In this document: piece by piece, positions 55,654-64,000 of the stretch
How positions within the stretch are numbered: the first letter of the stretch is position 1
Layout: each line of letters starts with the position of its first letter
NCBI GenBank assembly: GCA_900078775.1
Contig: LT549889.1
Location: 3,038,001-3,102,000 of the forward strand
Direction: 5' to 3'
Length of the DNA: 64,000 nt
Origin: Mycolicibacterium aurum
GTDB taxonomy: Bacteria; Actinomycetota; Actinomycetes; Mycobacteriales; Mycobacteriaceae
Position numbers and translations under genes: made by a program
Notes under the pieces: model-generated
Seen by the model: the letters and a program-made list of their open reading frames with translations, nothing else
Database searches by the model: none
What the model was told of the DNA's origin: nothing

Positions 55654-56166
55654 ATGCGTGCACTCGGTCCATCGGTCGGCGCGGTCGCCGTGGCGTTGGG
55701 CGCGGCCCTGACCACCGGCATCGCCCCGACCGCGCAGGCCGCCCCGGAGTTCGCCCTCAACGGGACCTACCGGGTCATCTCCAACGGTGACTGGGCCAAG
55801 ACCAACGAGGTCCGGATGAACGAGGCCGTGGTGGTGTCGATCTGGACGTTCTCCACCAGTTGCACCGACACCCAGACCTGTGACGGCACCGTCACCAGCG
55901 ACAAGGGTTGGACGGTCCCGGCCAAGTACCGGATCAACCGCTGGATCGTCGAACTCGAACACCCGGGCTGGCAGCCCTGCCCGGACGGCACCCGCGCCCC
56001 CGGATTCCAGCGCTACCAGTTCTTCGGCACCAGCCCCAACGGCCAGATCGACGCCAACAACGTGCAGACCCTCAAGGGTTTCGACCGCACCGAGAGCCCC
56101 GGCGGTTCCTGCGGGCGCAACACCCCCACCGCCATCGAGATGCCGCTGCGCCTGGACCGGATGTAA
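55654..56166 (+). CDS. Small secreted protein of the Mce locus
   Basis: 170 residues. Signal peptide to about residue 29 (APTAQA), mature start APEFALNGTYRVISNGDWAK. Four Cys (TSCTDTQTC, QPCPDGT, GSCGRNT) and conserved Trp residues (VSIWTFSTSC, RWIVELEHPGW). Similar secreted proteins with a GxYxVxSxGxWAKTN motif lie beside mce operons in other mycobacteria (recalled, for example near mce3; not verified). GGAG precedes the ATG. A strong terminator follows. Confidence 0.82.
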   Translation: MRALGPSVGAVAVALGAALTTGIAPTAQAAPEFALNGTYRVISNGDWAKTNEVRMNEAVVVSIWTFSTSCTDTQTCDGTVTSDKGWTVPAKYRINRWIVELEHPGWQPCPDGTRAPGFQRYQFFGTSPNGQIDANNVQTLKGFDRTESPGGSCGRNTPTAIEMPLRLDRM

Positions 56167-56205
56167 TCCGCTGCACCGCAGCGCTACTCGCACCACAACT
56201 ACCCC

Positions 56206-56237
56206 GAAGATCCCCGGCCGGCCGGCCGGGGATCTTC
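56206..56237. terminator. Bidirectional terminator between secreted gene and mceF
   Basis: Perfect 14-bp stem GAAGATCCCCGGCC / GGCCGGGGATCTTC with a 4-base loop, followed by TGTTCT on the plus strand. Serves the rightward secreted gene. Confidence 0.88.
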
Positions 56238-56241
56238 TGTT

Positions 56242-56274
56242 CTGATGGCCCACCCGAAGGCAGTGGGCCATCAG
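56242..56274 (-). terminator. Terminator of the mce operon
   Basis: 12-bp perfect arms CTGATGGCCCAC (56242-56253) and GTGGGCCATCAG (56263-56274) with a 9-base loop, overlapping the mceF stop codon. On the minus strand it follows the last mce gene, and it lies next to the other hairpin. Confidence 0.75.
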
Positions 56275-57929
56275 GTCGGCATCAGTTCCTGCCATGACTT
56301 CGGTGCGCCGCCGGCGATCAGATTGGTCTGCTGCTCGTAGCGGCCGTCGGGCGTCATGTACTTACCGGTGTTCGGGTCGTACGGGACCACCGCGACCGAC
56401 GGCCCGTTCCCCGCCGTGTTCGCACTGGGCGCCACCGGCAGGGCACCCTCGGACTGCGGCGGAGTCACCGGCGGCACCGGCACCCCGTTGACCGAGTTCC
56501 CCGGCGGCGGTGGCGGAATGTAGGCCGTCGGCGGGGAGGACACCGGCGCCGGCGGTGCCGGCGGCGGCGGCGGTGCAGCGGCAGCACCGGGAGGTGTGCC
56601 GGACGGCACCGCACCGGGCGGCAACGGCGTGCCCTGGACCGGAGCGTGGATCTGCCCCTCGAAGGTGGTGCGATCGTCCGGCGGGATGCCCTGGGACACC
56701 AGGTTCGGATCGAAGGGCATCGGACCGGTCAGATGCTGACGCATGGCCAGCGGCACGAAACCCTTTGGGTCGTTGCACAGTTCGACCGTGGGGGCACGCT
56801 TGCCCGGGTGCTCCATACAGGGGATGTTGCGGGCCCCGCGCACCGAGATCGGCGAATCTTGCGGCAGCTTGCAGTACAGGTTGTCCGGGGTGTCTATCGT
56901 GGTGGTGTCGGCCGGTGACCGCCACTGCGAGGGCGGCAGGAAGCCGACCAGGCACGGGTTGGGATCACCGACGGTGAGCGTGAAGTCGCCCATCGGCAGA
57001 CCGGTCGGATTGTTCTTCGGCAGGCCGAAGGACTGCTGGATCGCGATGTAGTTGGGCAGCAGCACGAACAACTGCTCCAGTGCCGGGTTGTAGGTCAGCA
57101 GGATCTGGCTCACCGTGGTCAGGTTCGCCAGCAACAGCGGCACCGTCGGCTTGATGTCGGTGAGCAGCCCGGAAACCTCTTGGGCGAAGCCAGGGCCGCG
57201 CTGCAGCAGGGTGCGGACCTGCGGGTCGTTCTGGACCACCTGCTCGCTGATACCGGCCAGGCTGCGCGCCCAGGTTCGGATCGCATCGGTGGTCTGCACC
57301 TGGGTGTCCAGCAGCGGCACGCTGTTGTCGATCAGCGCGCTCATCTCGCCGGAGACGCTGTCGGCGTCGCGGGTGAGCTTGCCCGCGGAATCCACCAGTG
57401 ACTGGAAGTCATAGCCGGCGCCGTCGAACGCCTGAAAGGTCTCGTCCAGCAGGGCGTTGAGGCGGTCCTTGGGGATCGACTGCACCAGTGCGCTCATCTG
57501 GTCGAGCATCGGCCCGACCTCCTGCGGGATGGTGGTGTTCTCCGCCGAGATCACCGCCCCGTTCTCCAGGTACGGCCCGGAGTCGGTGTTCGGGCGCAGA
57601 TCCACGTACTGCTCCCCCACCGCGGACACACTGAGCACCTCGGCCCGCAGGTCCGCGGGCACCTTCGGTGTCCGGTCCAGTGACAGCGTCGCGCGAGCCC
57701 CGGTATCGGTCAGCTCGACCGCGGTGACCCGGCCGATCTGCACACCGTTGTAGGTGACATTGGAGAACCGGTACAGCCCACCGGTGGCGGGCATGTCGAG
57801 ACTCACGGTGAGCCTACCGATCCCGAGCAGGGTGGGCAGCTGCATGTACCCGAACACCATCACCGCGACCCCGATGATGGACGCCACCGTGAAGATGATC
57901 AGCTGCGTTCTGACGAAGCGAGTCAGCAT
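56271..57929 (-). CDS. mceF: Mce family protein MceF
   Basis: 552 residues, last gene of the mce operon. N-terminal anchor helix (LIIFTVASIIGVAVMVFGYM), MlaD/Mce domain about 38-115 (GLYRFSNVTYNGVQIGRVTA), a long helical region (about 120-310) that forms the tunnel-lining needle in Mce complexes, and a proline-rich C-terminal tail of about 150 residues (PPPPPAPPAPVSSPPTA) ending in SWQELMPT. It starts one base before the mceE stop ends. Part of the six-subunit MceA-F assembly that carries lipids across the periplasm. Confidence 0.94.
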   Translation of the reverse strand: MLTRFVRTQLIIFTVASIIGVAVMVFGYMQLPTLLGIGRLTVSLDMPATGGLYRFSNVTYNGVQIGRVTAVELTDTGARATLSLDRTPKVPADLRAEVLSVSAVGEQYVDLRPNTDSGPYLENGAVISAENTTIPQEVGPMLDQMSALVQSIPKDRLNALLDETFQAFDGAGYDFQSLVDSAGKLTRDADSVSGEMSALIDNSVPLLDTQVQTTDAIRTWARSLAGISEQVVQNDPQVRTLLQRGPGFAQEVSGLLTDIKPTVPLLLANLTTVSQILLTYNPALEQLFVLLPNYIAIQQSFGLPKNNPTGLPMGDFTLTVGDPNPCLVGFLPPSQWRSPADTTTIDTPDNLYCKLPQDSPISVRGARNIPCMEHPGKRAPTVELCNDPKGFVPLAMRQHLTGPMPFDPNLVSQGIPPDDRTTFEGQIHAPVQGTPLPPGAVPSGTPPGAAAAPPPPPAPPAPVSSPPTAYIPPPPPGNSVNGVPVPPVTPPQSEGALPVAPSANTAGNGPSVAVVPYDPNTGKYMTPDGRYEQQTNLIAGGAPKSWQELMPT

Positions 57930-59201
57930 CTATCCACCACTTCCCTGGGCGGGCCCGTAGGGCCCGGCGAAGATCGGCGCCGCGGGCACCGGGGGCGACG
58001 ACTGCGGGGCCAGCGGTGGCGGCGCCACCGGCAGCACCGGGCCGGCGGGCGGCGGCGGCGCGGCCTCGGGCATCGGTGCACCGGCCGGCGGCGGCGCGAT
58101 CGGTGCCGACAACGGGCTGTAGGTGTAGTTGAGGTACCACGGATCACCCGGTGCCGGGATGAGGGTCGCGTTCTCGTCCCCCCAGCGGGTGCCGAGCAGC
58201 AACGTCCGCTTCAGCCGCGGGTAGGTCAGATCGAAGACCGCGAACAGGTTCAGGAAGTCACCCTTGACCGCACGGTCGATCGCGTTGGGCCCGTACGGGA
58301 ACGCCGATGCGTAGGCCACCGCGTCGTTGAAGTCCGGACCGATATCGGCCAGCGACCTCAACGCGGGTTCCAGGTTGGCCAGGTCACGCACCAACTCCTT
58401 GCCGGCATCGTTCACCAGACCGGTTGCGGTATCGCTGAATTGGCCGAGCCGCTGCAGCGCGGTGGTGAACCGCGGTCGGCTGTCGATCAGCACGTCCAGG
58501 GCCGGCGGGATGTCCTTGAGTGCCCGGTCGATCTTGTCGTTCTGCGAGGCGAAGGTGCCGGCCACGGTGTTCAGCTGCTTGATCGACTCCACGATGTTGG
58601 CGCGCTGAGTGTCCAGTGTCCCGACGAACCTGTCCAACCGGATGAGCAGGTCCCGGATCTCGGACTCCCGCCCCGACATCGCGGTACTGAAGTTATGGAT
58701 GATGTCGCCGATCTGGCCCAGCCCGCCGCCGTTGACCATGGTGGACAGCGAGGACAGCGTCTGTTCGGTGGACGGGTACGTCGAGGAGGCACCGAGTCCG
58801 ATGGTCGCCCCGGACTTCAACCGCCCGGCCGGGGACTCCCCGATCGGGGCGTTGAGCGCCAGGTGCATCGACCCGAGCAGGCTGGTCTGCCCGACCGTGG
58901 CGACGGCGTTCCCGGGCACCACCACACCCGGATCGATGTTCACCGTCACCTTGGCGTTCCAGCCGTCGACGGTCATATCGCCGACGCTGCCGACGACCGC
59001 ATCGTCGATCATCACCGGTGAATTCGATTCGAGGGTACCGACATTGGCGACCTCGACGGTGAACCGCTGGGCATCACTCCCGTTGCCCTGGACACCGGGC
59101 AACGGCAACGAGTTCACCCCGTGAAAGGCACACCCGGTCAGGACGAACCCGGCGGCCGTCCCCACGACCAGAGCGCGGCGGGCGGATCCGACACTGATCA
59201 T
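57930..59201 (-). CDS. mceE: Mce family lipoprotein MceE
   Basis: 423 residues with lipobox VLTGC (Cys23), the usual lipid anchor of MceE. Mce domain about 40-115 (FTVEVANVGTLESNSPVMID; DAVVGSVGDMTVDG), helical needle region to about 290, then a Pro/Ala-rich C-terminus (PPPAGAPMPEAAPPPPAGPV). Overlaps mceD by 4 bases. Outermost, lipid-anchored subunit of the Mce complex. Confidence 0.94.
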   Translation of the reverse strand: MISVGSARRALVVGTAAGFVLTGCAFHGVNSLPLPGVQGNGSDAQRFTVEVANVGTLESNSPVMIDDAVVGSVGDMTVDGWNAKVTVNIDPGVVVPGNAVATVGQTSLLGSMHLALNAPIGESPAGRLKSGATIGLGASSTYPSTEQTLSSLSTMVNGGGLGQIGDIIHNFSTAMSGRESEIRDLLIRLDRFVGTLDTQRANIVESIKQLNTVAGTFASQNDKIDRALKDIPPALDVLIDSRPRFTTALQRLGQFSDTATGLVNDAGKELVRDLANLEPALRSLADIGPDFNDAVAYASAFPYGPNAIDRAVKGDFLNLFAVFDLTYPRLKRTLLLGTRWGDENATLIPAPGDPWYLNYTYSPLSAPIAPPPAGAPMPEAAPPPPAGPVLPVAPPPLAPQSSPPVPAAPIFAGPYGPAQGSGG

Positions 59202-60658
59202 GACGGCGGATTCCCTTCGGCCGGAAGCAGCGGAGCATCAGGGGACGGTGCGGGCGCGGGGCCCGGCGCCGGTCCACCGTAGCCGGGTAACAGCAGTCCG
59301 TCGAACGTGGTCGGACTCGGTTGCGGCGCACCGGGAAGCAAAGCCGCGTGCGGTGTCGCGGGCAGACCGTTCGGGACATACGCGCCGCGGCCCGGAGGCT
59401 GCGGGGCGTTCCAACCCGGCGGCGGGGGCACGTCACCGGCGCCGGTGTAAGCGGAGATCGCCGGGGCCGGCTCCGGGTCACGGGGAATCCCACCACCATT
59501 GGGCGCCAGCCGCATATCGCCGTAGATCAGCTTGTCCGGGCTGGCCGACTTGGTCAGGTATGGGTTCATCGGGATCGGCATCCCGTTGAAGTTCAGCAGC
59601 CGCAGCGCCGGACCGAAGTACTGCTCGCACAGCTTCGCGGACTCCGGGGCGGTGACGTTCTCGACGGCGCCGACCATGCCGCATACTGCCTGGACCGGAT
59701 TGCTGAAGTTGGCGAACGCGATGGACCCCACCGGGGCCCCGTTGGACACGTTGTACATGTTCAGCGTGTTGGCGATGGCGGTCGGCGCGATGTGCAGGAT
59801 GTTCTCGACCGCCATTCGGCTGTCCACGAGGTTCTGCATCACATTGTTCAGGCGGACCACCTGCTCGGAGGTCTCCTTACGGGTGCCGGCCACGAAGCGT
59901 TGCACCTCGTCCATGGCGAAGGTCAGGTCCTTGAGCATGGCGTCGAGGCTGGACCGGCTGTCGTTCACCACGCTGGTCAGCGTGGCCAGGCGGTTCTCGA
60001 ACATCACGATCTGCTCGCTGCTACCGCGGATGGCGTCGACGAACACATGCAGGTTCTTGATGATGTCGACGATGTCGCCGCTACCGTCGGCCATCACCCG
60101 GGCCACCCCCGACAGCTGGGCCAGGGTCTCGCGCAGTTTCGCGCCGTTGCCGTCCATGGCGTTGGCGGCGCTGTCGATGAACCGGGACACCGAGGTGCCG
60201 TCGACACCGCTCTGCGGCCCCAATTCCGTTGCCAGGCGCTCCAGTTGGGTCTTGACCTGATCCCATTCCACCGGCACCGCGGTGCGCTCCTCCGGGATGA
60301 CAGCTCCGTCGGCCATGGCGTCGTTGTCGCCGTCGCGGAATGGCGGGGTGAGCTGGACGAAGCGCGCGGCCACCAGGTTCGGCGCCACGATGATCGCCTT
60401 GGCGTTGGCCGGGATCGACACGCTCGGGTCGACCTGCATGGTCAGCTCGGTCTGCTTGCCCTTGGGTTCGATGGACCGGATGGTGCCGACCTTCACCCCG
60501 GAGACCCGCACCTCGTCACCGGGGTAGATCGCGGTGGCGGTCGGGAAGTACGCCGTGATCGTGGTCGGTTTGAAGAACATCTGGCGCACCAGGAAGCCGG
60601 CACCGAGCACCAGTGCGACCACCACACCGATGACGAGCAGTCGTCTACGTGCGCTCAT
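59198..60658 (-). CDS. mceD: Mce family protein MceD
   Basis: 486 residues: N-terminal anchor (LLVIGVVVALVLGAGFLV), Mce domain about 33-110 (ITAYFPTATAIYPGDEVRVS; GVKVGTIRSIEPKG), helical region, and a Pro/Gly/Ala-rich tail of about 90 residues (PGWNAPQPPGRGAYVPNG). Starts by 4-base overlap from mceC. Component of the lipid import tunnel. Confidence 0.94.
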   Translation of the reverse strand: MSARRRLLVIGVVVALVLGAGFLVRQMFFKPTTITAYFPTATAIYPGDEVRVSGVKVGTIRSIEPKGKQTELTMQVDPSVSIPANAKAIIVAPNLVAARFVQLTPPFRDGDNDAMADGAVIPEERTAVPVEWDQVKTQLERLATELGPQSGVDGTSVSRFIDSAANAMDGNGAKLRETLAQLSGVARVMADGSGDIVDIIKNLHVFVDAIRGSSEQIVMFENRLATLTSVVNDSRSSLDAMLKDLTFAMDEVQRFVAGTRKETSEQVVRLNNVMQNLVDSRMAVENILHIAPTAIANTLNMYNVSNGAPVGSIAFANFSNPVQAVCGMVGAVENVTAPESAKLCEQYFGPALRLLNFNGMPIPMNPYLTKSASPDKLIYGDMRLAPNGGGIPRDPEPAPAISAYTGAGDVPPPPGWNAPQPPGRGAYVPNGLPATPHAALLPGAPQPSPTTFDGLLLPGYGGPAPGPAPAPSPDAPLLPAEGNPPS

Positions 60659-61797
60659 CGCGGTGCCTCTCCTGGCAGCGGTGGGATGACGGGCGGCGGG
60701 AACGACCGCGGCGGCAGATCGCCCGGCTGCGGAATACCGTTGACCGGGAACGGCAGTTCCGAGCGCGGACCCGCGTTGTCCGGCGGCTGTCCGGCGTTGA
60801 CGCCACGTCGGTAGCCCAGCGCGTAGTCCAGGAAGGGCTGCAGCAACTGCCCGAACACGATGTTGGGGATGTAAGCGCTGTAGTAGAACCCGTTGGACAC
60901 CGTCTCACCCTGGGTGAGTTGGTATTTGGCCAGGCGAGGTAACGCCTTGGCGATGTTGTCGCGGTTCTTCTCCAACACCGCGCTGACCGAATTGAGGCGA
61001 TCGAGAGCAGGCTTGAGCTGCGCCTCGTTGTCGGCCACCACCCCGGAAAGCACCTGTGACACCTGGGAGGTGTTGGCCAACAGGTCGACGATGGCCTGTC
61101 GGCGCTCGTTGAGCACCCCGACGAGGTCGTTCGCGTTGAGGATCAGGGCGTTGACCTGCTCACTGCGCTTGGACAACACATCGGTGACGTCACCGGCGCT
61201 GCGCAGCAGTTGGCCGAGGCTCTCGTTGCGGTTGTTCAACGACTTGGACAGTCGGCTCAGTCCGTCGAAGGTCGGGCCGAGTTGCGGCGCGATCTGATCG
61301 ATGGTCTGCGAGAGCGTATCCAACGATTGGTTCAACGACTCGGTGTCGGTGCCGGCCGTGTTGGTCGTCAGTTCACCGACCGCGTCGGTCAGTGAATACG
61401 GCGAGGACGTTCGTGACAGCGGAATCTCCTCGAGCCCGCCCATCCGCCCGCTGCCCGCGGGCTGCAGTGCCAACACCCGCTCGCCGAGCAGGGTGCCGGT
61501 CCGGATGTGCGCCTGGGTTTCCGAGCCCAATCCGTACTTGCCCTGGAGGGTGAACGTCACCAGCGCATCGCCGTTGTCCAGCTCGATGTCCGACACCGTG
61601 CCGACCTTGATGCCGGACAGTGTGACGTCGTTGCCGGTGCTCAGCCCGCCGGCCTCGGCGAACCGGGCCTGGTAACGCACCGAGGACGCCCATTCGCTGA
61701 GTCGTTCCGGCTGCAGCCCGACCGCGATGATCAACACCATCAGGACCACACCGAGCACACCCGACCGGACCAGATGGCCTCCGCGATACTTCAGCAT
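60655..61797 (-). CDS. mceC: Mce family protein MceC
   Basis: 380 residues. Start MLKYRGGHLVRSGVLGVVLM with AGGTGG upstream. Mce domain about 40-115 (RYQARFAEAGGLSTGNDVTL; SGIKVGTVSDIELD), needle helices to about 300 and a Pro-rich end (PFPVNGIPQPGDLPPRSFPP). There are 70 bases between the mceB stop and this start, larger than the other junctions; an out-of-frame ATG overlapping the mceB stop leads nowhere. Confidence 0.94.
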   Translation of the reverse strand: MLKYRGGHLVRSGVLGVVLMVLIIAVGLQPERLSEWASSVRYQARFAEAGGLSTGNDVTLSGIKVGTVSDIELDNGDALVTFTLQGKYGLGSETQAHIRTGTLLGERVLALQPAGSGRMGGLEEIPLSRTSSPYSLTDAVGELTTNTAGTDTESLNQSLDTLSQTIDQIAPQLGPTFDGLSRLSKSLNNRNESLGQLLRSAGDVTDVLSKRSEQVNALILNANDLVGVLNERRQAIVDLLANTSQVSQVLSGVVADNEAQLKPALDRLNSVSAVLEKNRDNIAKALPRLAKYQLTQGETVSNGFYYSAYIPNIVFGQLLQPFLDYALGYRRGVNAGQPPDNAGPRSELPFPVNGIPQPGDLPPRSFPPPVIPPLPGEAPR

Positions 61798-61867
61798 CGG
61801 CGGTCACACCACCTTTCAGGATCCCCGGCCGCGTCCCCGGTGAGATGCGCGGCGCGCGTCGTCGTGC

Positions 61868-62899
61868 TCATTCGCTGCTGTCCGAGCATCGACCCTCTTC
61901 CTGCCGGATCCACGGGAACACCACGGTGCGCCCCTGCAGATCGCTCGCGCGCACGCTGACACCGCAGATGTAGTACTGGATGAACCCGCCGTAGGCACCG
62001 AGGCGGATCGCCTTCCGGAAATTCTCCGGCGCGTTCTGCAGGGACTTGTCCAGGCTGTCCTTCTTGCCGTCGATATTGGCTGCCAGCCGGTTCACCTCGG
62101 CAATGGTGCCCGCCAACGGTTTCCGCGCATTGCCCAGGAAGTCGGCCAGCGATGCGGTGCCATTGTCCAGGGCGGTGATGGCGGTGGCGATCGGATCCTG
62201 ATCCTCGCGCAGGCCGCCCACCAGCTGCTGGATCCGGTCCACGGCACCGGAGAACCGGTCACCGTCCTCGGCCAACGTGTCCAGCACCGTGCGCAGCTCG
62301 TCGATCAGCGATTCGACCACCTGATTGTTGTCGGCCAACTCGGTGCTGAAGGATGAGGTCTTCGACAGCAACGACTCGATGGTCCCACCCTGGCCCTGCA
62401 TGATCTGGATCAACGAGGCGGTCAGCGCGTTGACATCCTGCGGGTTGAGACCCTGGATCACCGGCTTGAGGCCACCGAGCAGCAGGTCCAGATCCAGCGC
62501 GGGAGCCGTGCGTTCCACCGGAATCCGGGCACCGGCCGGCTGCACGTGCGTGGAGCCAGGCCCGTCCAGCAGTTCCAGGTAGCGGTCACCGACGAGGTTC
62601 AGATAGCGCACCGCCGCCTTGGTGCCGTCGGTCAGCACGACCGTGCGGTCGGCGTCGAACTTCACCAGCACATTGCCGTCGGCCTGCAGCGACACATCGT
62701 CGACGGTCCCGACCCGAATACCCGCAACCCGAACGCTGTCACCGGCTTTCAGCCGGGAGGCGTCCTTGAACACCGCCGAGTAGCCGGTGGTCGATCCGGT
62801 GCGGGTCTCGGAGAAGACCGCGAACAGCGCACCGGTGAGCAGCACCATCACCACCGCGAAGATGCCGAACTTGAGCAGAGTCCCGCGTGATCCCGTCAT
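61868..62899 (-). CDS. mceB: Mce family protein MceB
   Basis: 343 residues: anchor helix (LLKFGIFAVVMVLLTGALFAV), Mce domain about 35-115 (STTGYSAVFKDASRLKAGDS; VRVAGIRVGTVDDVSLQADG) and needle helices. Two Cys near the C-terminus (YYICGVSV, EGRCSDSSE). No proline tail, as usual for MceB. ATG overlaps the mceA stop by 4 bases. Confidence 0.94.
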   Translation of the reverse strand: MTGSRGTLLKFGIFAVVMVLLTGALFAVFSETRTGSTTGYSAVFKDASRLKAGDSVRVAGIRVGTVDDVSLQADGNVLVKFDADRTVVLTDGTKAAVRYLNLVGDRYLELLDGPGSTHVQPAGARIPVERTAPALDLDLLLGGLKPVIQGLNPQDVNALTASLIQIMQGQGGTIESLLSKTSSFSTELADNNQVVESLIDELRTVLDTLAEDGDRFSGAVDRIQQLVGGLREDQDPIATAITALDNGTASLADFLGNARKPLAGTIAEVNRLAANIDGKKDSLDKSLQNAPENFRKAIRLGAYGGFIQYYICGVSVRASDLQGRTVVFPWIRQEEGRCSDSSE

Positions 62900-64000
62900 C
62901 CCGGCATCCCCACCTGTGCGCTGTTGCGTGGCGGGCCACCCAACGGCCCGAACAGCATCTGCTTGAGGCCGTCCGAGTTGAGCAGAATGCCCTGGTTTCC
63001 GTACTGGTACGGGTTGGCACCGGTGTCGGCGATCATGGCGGGCACCCGGTACTCGGGCGGCACATCGGGCAGTTTGTACTCCTCACAGTACGAGCGCTCG
63101 GCCTTGGCCGCGACCTTGGGCAGATCGTTGGGATAGCGGTAGCGCTCCACGCCCAGGGTCAGACTGGCCGAGATGATGATGCCGGGGACATCGAATGGCG
63201 GGGACTTGGAGAACGGGATGATGCCGGCGATACCGCAGCCGATGCCCTCGTGGTACTTGGCCAGCAGCTCCGAGGTCGGCAACAAGATGTGCGCCAGATC
63301 CCGCAGCGCCTGCCGGTTCTCCCCGAGCACCTCGTTGCCGACGTCGGCCAAACCGATTGCGCTGATGAGGAATGCGTCCAGGTTGTCCTGCTCCTCCACG
63401 ATGCTGTTGCCGAGGGTGCTGGCGTTGTCGATGGTGTCGACCAGGTGCTGCGCACCGTCGGCGTAGGCACTGAGCACCGGGGGCATCTGCTCGGTCAGCG
63501 TCGCCATGTTGTCCAGGCTCGGCTCGATCTTGGCCAGGAAACTGTTGAAATCGGTCAGCGTGCGGCCGAACTGCTCGCCGCGGTCGTTGAACGCGGCGGC
63601 CACCGCACCGAGGGTCTCGTTGACCTTCAGCGGGTCGATCGAGTCCAGCAGCTGGGTGAGCTGCTGGAAGACGGTGTTCACCTCGACCGTGACGTGGTCG
63701 CCCTGCAGGACGTCGCCGGGCCGGACCGGCTCTTTCGAGGGATCCCGCGGATTCTGCAGCTGGACGAACTTGGCGCCGAACACCGTCGAGGAGGCGATGT
63801 CGACCTGGACGTTGGACGGAATCCGCTGCAACTGCGCGGGATCCATCGCCAGGTGCAGCACGGCCATCCCGTCGGGGCGGGACTCGATCTTGGCTACGGT
63901 GCCCACCTGCACGCCGCGCATCTTCACCTTGGCGTCGGGATTCATCACCAGACCGGCGCGTTGCGAGACCACGGTCAGCGGCACGGTTTCGGTGAAACTG
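62896..64000 (-). CDS. mceA: Mce family protein MceA, N-terminus off the right edge
   Basis: About 368 residues are in the window. The open end reads SFTETVPLTVVSQRAGLVMN, the start of the Mce domain of MceA, followed by PDAKVKMRGVQVGTVAKIES. The needle region and a C-terminus of about 370 residues with CGIAGIIPFSKSPPFDVPGI, then KQMLFGPLGGPPRNSAQVGM, are typical of MceA. The anchor helix and the expected upstream yrbEA/yrbEB permease genes lie beyond the edge. It begins the visible part of the mceABCDEF operon. Confidence 0.93.
   Translation of the reverse strand, partial: SFTETVPLTVVSQRAGLVMNPDAKVKMRGVQVGTVAKIESRPDGMAVLHLAMDPAQLQRIPSNVQVDIASSTVFGAKFVQLQNPRDPSKEPVRPGDVLQGDHVTVEVNTVFQQLTQLLDSIDPLKVNETLGAVAAAFNDRGEQFGRTLTDFNSFLAKIEPSLDNMATLTEQMPPVLSAYADGAQHLVDTIDNASTLGNSIVEEQDNLDAFLISAIGLADVGNEVLGENRQALRDLAHILLPTSELLAKYHEGIGCGIAGIIPFSKSPPFDVPGIIISASLTLGVERYRYPNDLPKVAAKAERSYCEEYKLPDVPPEYRVPAMIADTGANPYQYGNQGILLNSDGLKQMLFGPLGGPPRNSAQVGMPG

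Noticed and set aside
61798..61867. A frameshift between mceB and mceC because the gap is 70 bases
   Set aside because: MceC beginning MLKYRGGHLVRSG is a complete family N-terminus with its own ribosome site; the ATG overlapping the mceB stop leads to a short unrelated frame.

Overview
The window reads as a high-GC mycobacterial chromosome segment, most like a fast-growing environmental species (Mycolicibacterium-type) rather than the tuberculosis complex. The main evidence is a single-chain 3,074-residue type I fatty acid synthase followed by acpS, the mycolate reductase CmrA, an LdtMt2-type L,D-transpeptidase, an Mce lipid-import operon, and gene order matching M. tuberculosis Rv2498c to Rv2524c (recalled from memory). 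No rRNA, CRISPR array or intact insertion sequence was seen.

Left part (1-16,100), mostly core genes. A leucine/branched-chain catabolic operon on the minus strand (accD1-accA1-fadE19-MaoC-CitE, translationally coupled) diverges from a TetR gene across a large palindromic operator. Then come a proline-rich membrane protein, an Atg22-like transporter, cmrA, a HerA/DUF853 ATPase, orn, tRNA-His with a strong terminator, a CsbD stress protein, a short-chain dehydrogenase, a DUF899/SRPBCC pair, the L,D-transpeptidase and tRNA-Lys.

Accessory segment (16,100-25,600), between tRNA-Lys and the DUF3618 gene. It holds a secreted GH39-like glycosidase with a long acidic tail, a TetR-controlled DUF2236 oxygenase with a [2Fe-2S] ferredoxin, an IclR-controlled malonate cassette (transporter, malonyl-CoA synthetase, thioesterase), a lipoprotein and possibly a very small gene.

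Centre (25,600-39,300). bcp, an M20 peptidase, acpS and fas are conserved core genes. Upstream of fas lie four GTAACC-type repeats, then a truncated and frameshifted remnant of the Rv2525c-like DUF1906 gene, abutting a MerR regulator.

Right part (39,500-64,000), a lipid or steroid-like uptake and catabolism region. A six-gene minus-strand operon (amidohydrolase, acyl-CoA synthetase, two Mce-associated membrane proteins, patatin, degenerate IspD-like protein) lies near a second acyl-CoA synthetase, an enoyl-CoA hydratase paralog, a decayed VOC gene, a TetR and a cytochrome P450. A second Mce-associated pair, three small secreted proteins and an mceABCDEF operon (mceA cut by the window edge) follow. 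A shared palindrome, TGAGAAT-N3-ATTCTCA, in front of several of these units suggests one local regulon. I infer that the Mce complex imports a hydrophobic substrate which the CoA ligases, P450, hydratase and amidohydrolase then process; the substrate cannot be read from sequence.
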